Positions 55,089 to 58,186 of a stretch of 58,186 bases of DNA are shown in pieces. Under the pieces are notes generated by a model that did no database searches, was not told the origin of the DNA, and saw nothing but the letters and a program-made list of their open reading frames with translations. Both the position numbers and the translations under genes were made by a program. The stretch's first letter is position 1. Every line of letters begins with the position of its first letter. This DNA comes from Gordoniibacillus kamchatkensis (GTDB taxonomy: Bacteria; Bacillota; Bacilli; Paenibacillales; NBRC-103111), in the NCBI RefSeq assembly GCF_000829455.1, contig NZ_JXAK01000048.1, positions 1 to 58,186 on the forward strand, given 5' to 3'.

Positions 55089-55236
55089 GCCCGAGAAAGG
55101 CGGGGCAGAGGCTGGGAATGCGGGTACACCATTGAACTCGTTTCCCGCCATGTTTTCTAATTTCGGGGAACACGAGTGCGGGCGAAGCAGGAGACGCACA
55201 TTCTTAAATCCCCAGCGCAGCCATGCTTTCTCGGGC
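55089..55236. repeat. Long palindromic intergenic element, copy C
   Basis: Outer arms GCCCGAGAAAG (55089-55099) and CTTTCTCGGGC (55226-55236) are perfect; a second pair GCTGGG (55111-55116)/CCCAGC (55211-55216); inner ACTCGTTTCCC (about 55135-55145) and GGGGAACACGAGT (55165-55177) with mismatches. Its right end is shared with the 7621-7644 fragment, and the inner words with copies A and B. Confidence 0.85.
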
Positions 55237-55253
55237 AGCCCGGTTTTCCACGC

Positions 55254-56605
55254 TTACTGCTTCAACCGCGCCTCAAGAGCCGCCTTCTCGTTCTCGAAGC
55301 CCGGTTTGCCGAGCAGCGCAAACATGTTCTTCTTGTACGCCTCGACGCCAGGTTGGTCGAACGGGTTGACGCCGAGCAGATAGCCGCTGATGCCGCACGC
55401 CTTCTCGAAGAAATACACCATGTAGCCGAACGTATACGGGGTCACGTCCGGCAGCGTCACGATCAGGTTCGGCACGCCTCCGTCGGTGTGCGCCAGCATC
55501 GTCCCCTGGAACGCCTTCTTGTTGACGAAATCCATCGTTTTGCCGCTCAGGAAATTGAGGCCGTCCAGGTTCGCCGGATCGGTTCCGATCGTTACTTGCT
55601 CCGGCACGTCCTCGACTTGCAGCACCGTTTCGAACATGATGCGCGAGCCTTCCTGAATGAACTGGCCCATCGAGTGCAGATCGGTGGAAAAGTCGACGGA
55701 CGCCGGGTAAATGCCTTTGCCGTCCTTGCCTTCGCTTTCGCCGTACAGCTGCTTCCACCATTCCGATACGTAATGCAGCGCAGGCTCGTAGTTCACGAGA
55801 ATTTCCGTGGACTTGCCTTTTCGGTACAGAACGTTGCGCACCGCCGCATATTGGTAGCTGATGTTTTCTTTCAGGTTCGGGTTCGCGAAATCGCTGCGCG
55901 CGTCGGCGGCGCCCTTCATCATTGCTTCGATGTCGATGCCGGCCGCAGCGATCGGCAGCAAGCCTACCGCCGTCAATACGCTGTAGCGTCCGCCGACGTC
56001 GTCAGGGATGACGAACGACTCGTAGCCTTCCTCGTTCGCCAGCTGCTTCAGTGCGCCGCGCGCTTGTCCGTCGTCGCGTAGATCCGTTTGCGCGCCGCAT
56101 CTTTGCCGTACTTTTTCTCCAGCAGCTCGCGGAAAATGCGGAACGCGATCGCCGGTTCCGTCGTCGTGCCCGATTTGGATATGACGTTGACGGAGAAGTC
56201 TTTTCCATCCAGCAGCTGGAGCAAATGGTTCATGTAAGTGGAGCTGATGTTTTGGCCGGCGAAAACGATTTGCGGCGTCCGGCGCTGCTCCTTCGGCAGC
56301 ATGTTGTAAAACGAATGCGTCAGCATTTCGATCGCCGCGCGCGCGCCCAGGTAAGAGCCGCCGATGCCGATGACGACGAGCACGTCGGAGTCGGACTGAA
56401 TTTGCTTGGCCGCTTGCTGAATGCGGGCGAATTCTTCTTTATCATAGGCTACCGGGAGGTCGATCCAACCGAGGTAATCGCTCCCCGCCCCAGTCCCGTT
56501 ATGGAGCTGATCGTGCGCCAGCCGCACCGGCTCCGCCAAATAATCGACTTCATGCTGGGCGAAGAACCCCAGAGCCTTGCTGTAATCAAACTGCAGTTTC
56601 TTCAT
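55254..56605 (-). CDS. pgi: Glucose-6-phosphate isomerase, frame broken in the middle
   Basis: About 450 residues over both frames. It interconverts glucose-6-P and fructose-6-P. Motifs: [32 protein letters not shown], then in the other frame [32 protein letters not shown] (catalytic Glu/His region) and [13 protein letters not shown]. The break is near 56065, where GCGACGACGGACAAGCG may have lost one copy of a GGAC repeat (or one base); restoration gives [17 protein letters not shown] at 56605 after AAGGAGC. Confidence 0.93.
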
Positions 56606-56756
56606 CCGTAAAAGCTCCTTCCTATATATGGATCTCTATGTGCTACGTCTAGGATATCGATTTGCTCCGGCAAAAGCAAGCAAGCCCCAATGCCGAACAA
56701 CCGACATTCCCATCCGGCGCCGGCCCGTGATACAATACGAGACAGAGGTGATTATC

Positions 56757-58019
56757 ATGAAGCGAATCGGATTCATCGGGTTGGGCACGATGGGGAAGCC
56801 CATGGCCGCCAACCTGCTTAAAAAAGGCCACTCCGTCACCGTGTACAACCGGACTGCCGGCAAAGCGGACGAGCTCGTTGCGCTCGGCGCCGAATCGGCA
56901 CGGACGCCCGCGCTCGCAGCGAGAGGCGCCGACGTTGTGTTCACGATGCTGAGCAACGATGCCGCGCTGCTCGAAGTGTTCCACGGCGAAAACGGCATTA
57001 TGGCCGGCCTCGCGCCCGGGCAAACCGTCATCGATTGCAGCACCGTCTCCCCGGCTACGAGCCGCCGCTTGTATGAGGAGCTGGCCGGGCACTACGTCGA
57101 TTTCCTCGATGCTCCCGTCACCGGCAGCAAGCCCGCCGCGGAAGCGGCTACGCTCGTCTTTATGGTCGGGGGCAACGAAGATGTGTTTGGCGATCTTTTC
57201 AGCTTGTTCATGGAGCTCGGCAGCAAGGCTCTGTACATGGGCCCGTCCGGATCCGGCTCGTACACGAAGCTGGCGCACAACGCCATGGTCGGCATCAACG
57301 CGCTGGCGCTGATGGAAGGACTGGCCCTCGCCACCAAGGCAGGGCTCAATCCGGAGCGGTTTCTCGAGATCGTAAAAGCAGGCTCTGCATACAGCCGCCA
57401 AGTCGAGCTGAAGGGGCCGAAAATTCTCGAGCGCGACTTCAGCAACCAGTTTTCGCTCAAGCTGATGCTCAAAGATTTGCTTCTGGCCTCCGACCTGACG
57501 TCGCAGTTCCAGCTGCCGGCTCCTATGCTGCACGGCGCCGCCACCGTTTTCCAAATGGGGCTGGCCAAAGGCTACGGCGAGGACGATTTGAGCGCGGTCG
57601 TGCATTGCTATGAAGAATGGATCGGACGCGCGATCGAGAAGTTTACCGTTTCCTCCTCTTCGCCGGAGCCTATCCCGTCCGGTCGGGACCGCCGCCGCGC
57701 CCAGCGCGTGCATCTCGACATTCAGCTGCTGCTGTCCGTGTATCAATGGGAGCAAGAAGGAGCCTTCACCGGCCAAAATATCGAAGGCACGCTGCGCGAC
57801 TTGTCCGAAAACGGGCTTCAGATCGCCTCCAAGTTCCCGCTTGCGCAAGACATGTTCGTCGTCATCCACTTTCCGAAAGAAGCCGATCTGCCGCCGATTA
57901 CCGGCCGCATCATCCGCGTCGAGACGCATCCGAACGAGTTCCGGTACGGCTGCTTGCTGTCTGGCCTGTCGCCTTATGTGCGCGTCAAGCTCGAGCAGTA
58001 CATCCAATCGAAGATATAA
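56757..58019 (+). CDS. Beta-hydroxyacid dehydrogenase fused to a PilZ domain
   Basis: 420 residues in one frame. Residues 1-295 form a complete beta-hydroxyacid dehydrogenase: FIGLGTMGKPMAANLL (NAD(P) loop), DCSTVSPATSRRL, DAPVTGSKPAAEAATL and GSGSYTKLAHNAMVG with catalytic Lys171. A short Ser/Pro linker (about 297-309) leads to a PilZ domain with RRAQR (R313, R317) and DLSENG (D348, S350, G353), the c-di-GMP binding residues, ending at residue 420. I see no start codon with a ribosome site before the PilZ part, so a true fusion is likely. ATG at 56757 follows GAGGTG. Substrate unknown. Confidence 0.85.
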   Translation: MKRIGFIGLGTMGKPMAANLLKKGHSVTVYNRTAGKADELVALGAESARTPALAARGADVVFTMLSNDAALLEVFHGENGIMAGLAPGQTVIDCSTVSPATSRRLYEELAGHYVDFLDAPVTGSKPAAEAATLVFMVGGNEDVFGDLFSLFMELGSKALYMGPSGSGSYTKLAHNAMVGINALALMEGLALATKAGLNPERFLEIVKAGSAYSRQVELKGPKILERDFSNQFSLKLMLKDLLLASDLTSQFQLPAPMLHGAATVFQMGLAKGYGEDDLSAVVHCYEEWIGRAIEKFTVSSSSPEPIPSGRDRRRAQRVHLDIQLLLSVYQWEQEGAFTGQNIEGTLRDLSENGLQIASKFPLAQDMFVVIHFPKEADLPPITGRIIRVETHPNEFRYGCLLSGLSPYVRVKLEQYIQSKI

Positions 58020-58038
58020 ACCGGCGCTTGGAAAAATG

Positions 58039-58077
58039 AGGCTGTCCCCTTGGAATCTGTCGGGGGACAGCCTTTTT
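58039..58077 (+). terminator. Terminator after the dehydrogenase-PilZ gene
   Basis: AGGCTGTCCCC and GGGGACAGCCT stem followed by TTTTT. From 58078 to the end there is possibly the start of another gene, not identifiable. Confidence 0.92.
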
Positions 58078-58186
58078 GCATGTTCTGCCCGCGGGAAGCA
58101 GGATGACGTCTTGCTTAACATGCAAGTCGTCAAGGCGATGAACCAGTTCATGCTGTCGTACCCTCTCGTGGGCTCGATGTATCTCG

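Noticed and set aside
58078-58186. Possible start of another plus-strand gene
   Set aside because: A frame with LLNMQVVKAMNQF runs off the right edge, but there is too little sequence to support a gene.

Overview
The window looks like chromosome of a high-GC, endospore-forming Firmicute of the Paenibacillaceae (Paenibacillus/Cohnella-like). The evidence is an alpha/beta SASP, a YjcZ-type sporulation peptide, Spo0-type orphan kinases, SigI/RsgI, RsbT, an L20 leader, T-box and cobalamin riboswitches, strong Shine-Dalgarno sites and a WGxxGxxG envelope protein. Most genes from the left edge to about 33 kb lie on the minus strand; the right half is mixed. No IS element, prophage, CRISPR array, rRNA or tRNA was recognised.

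Layout. 0-7 kb: leucyl aminopeptidase start, aldo/keto reductase, then a regulatory island with rsbT, a soluble histidine kinase carrying an RsbU-like N-terminal domain, sigI-rsgI with a candidate SigI promoter, and a second soluble orphan kinase. 7-12 kb: small proteins, a GH15 glycosidase, an NlpC/P60 lipoprotein and a peroxiredoxin. 12-16 kb: nrdI-nrdE-nrdF under a cobalamin riboswitch. 16-27 kb: T-box-controlled ilvB-ilvN-ilvC-leuA, an aminotransferase, AT-richer lipoprotein and P1-peptidase genes, and leuB. 27-30 kb: a candidate type I toxin/antisense RNA locus, an acyltransferase and infC-rpmI-rplT with an L20 leader and AUU start. 30-38 kb: glycosyltransferases, PAP2 phosphatase, trmB, marR, WGxxGxxG protein, mnmL-mnmM and manA. 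38.8-39.9 kb is a gene-free stretch with simple repeats. 40-51 kb: TPR protein, B12/radical SAM protein, RluA-type pseudouridine synthase, SLH-type protein, MFS transporter and a three-gene GtrB-GtrA-WsfD-like glycosylation set. 51-58 kb: sporulation-related small genes, UPF0435, yjbQ, tetR, an IMPACT-family protein, pgi, and a beta-hydroxyacid dehydrogenase fused to a PilZ domain.

The main points for follow-up are: (1) rsbT followed by a kinase, not a phosphatase, with an RsbU-like N-terminus, suggesting a stressosome-to-kinase switch; (2) the dehydrogenase-PilZ fusion; (3) a dispersed family of long palindromic intergenic elements with at least three copies plus a fragment, one inside the ilv-leu operon; (4) a second GTTCCGTTA-type palindromic repeat family; (5) the type I toxin locus.

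Caution: nine otherwise intact genes carry a single reading-frame break (AKR, rsgI, leuA, marR, mnmM, TPR gene, wsfD-like, yjbQ, pgi). Eight of nine are explained by one missing base, so base-call errors are more likely than nine pseudogenes. These genes are annotated across the break.
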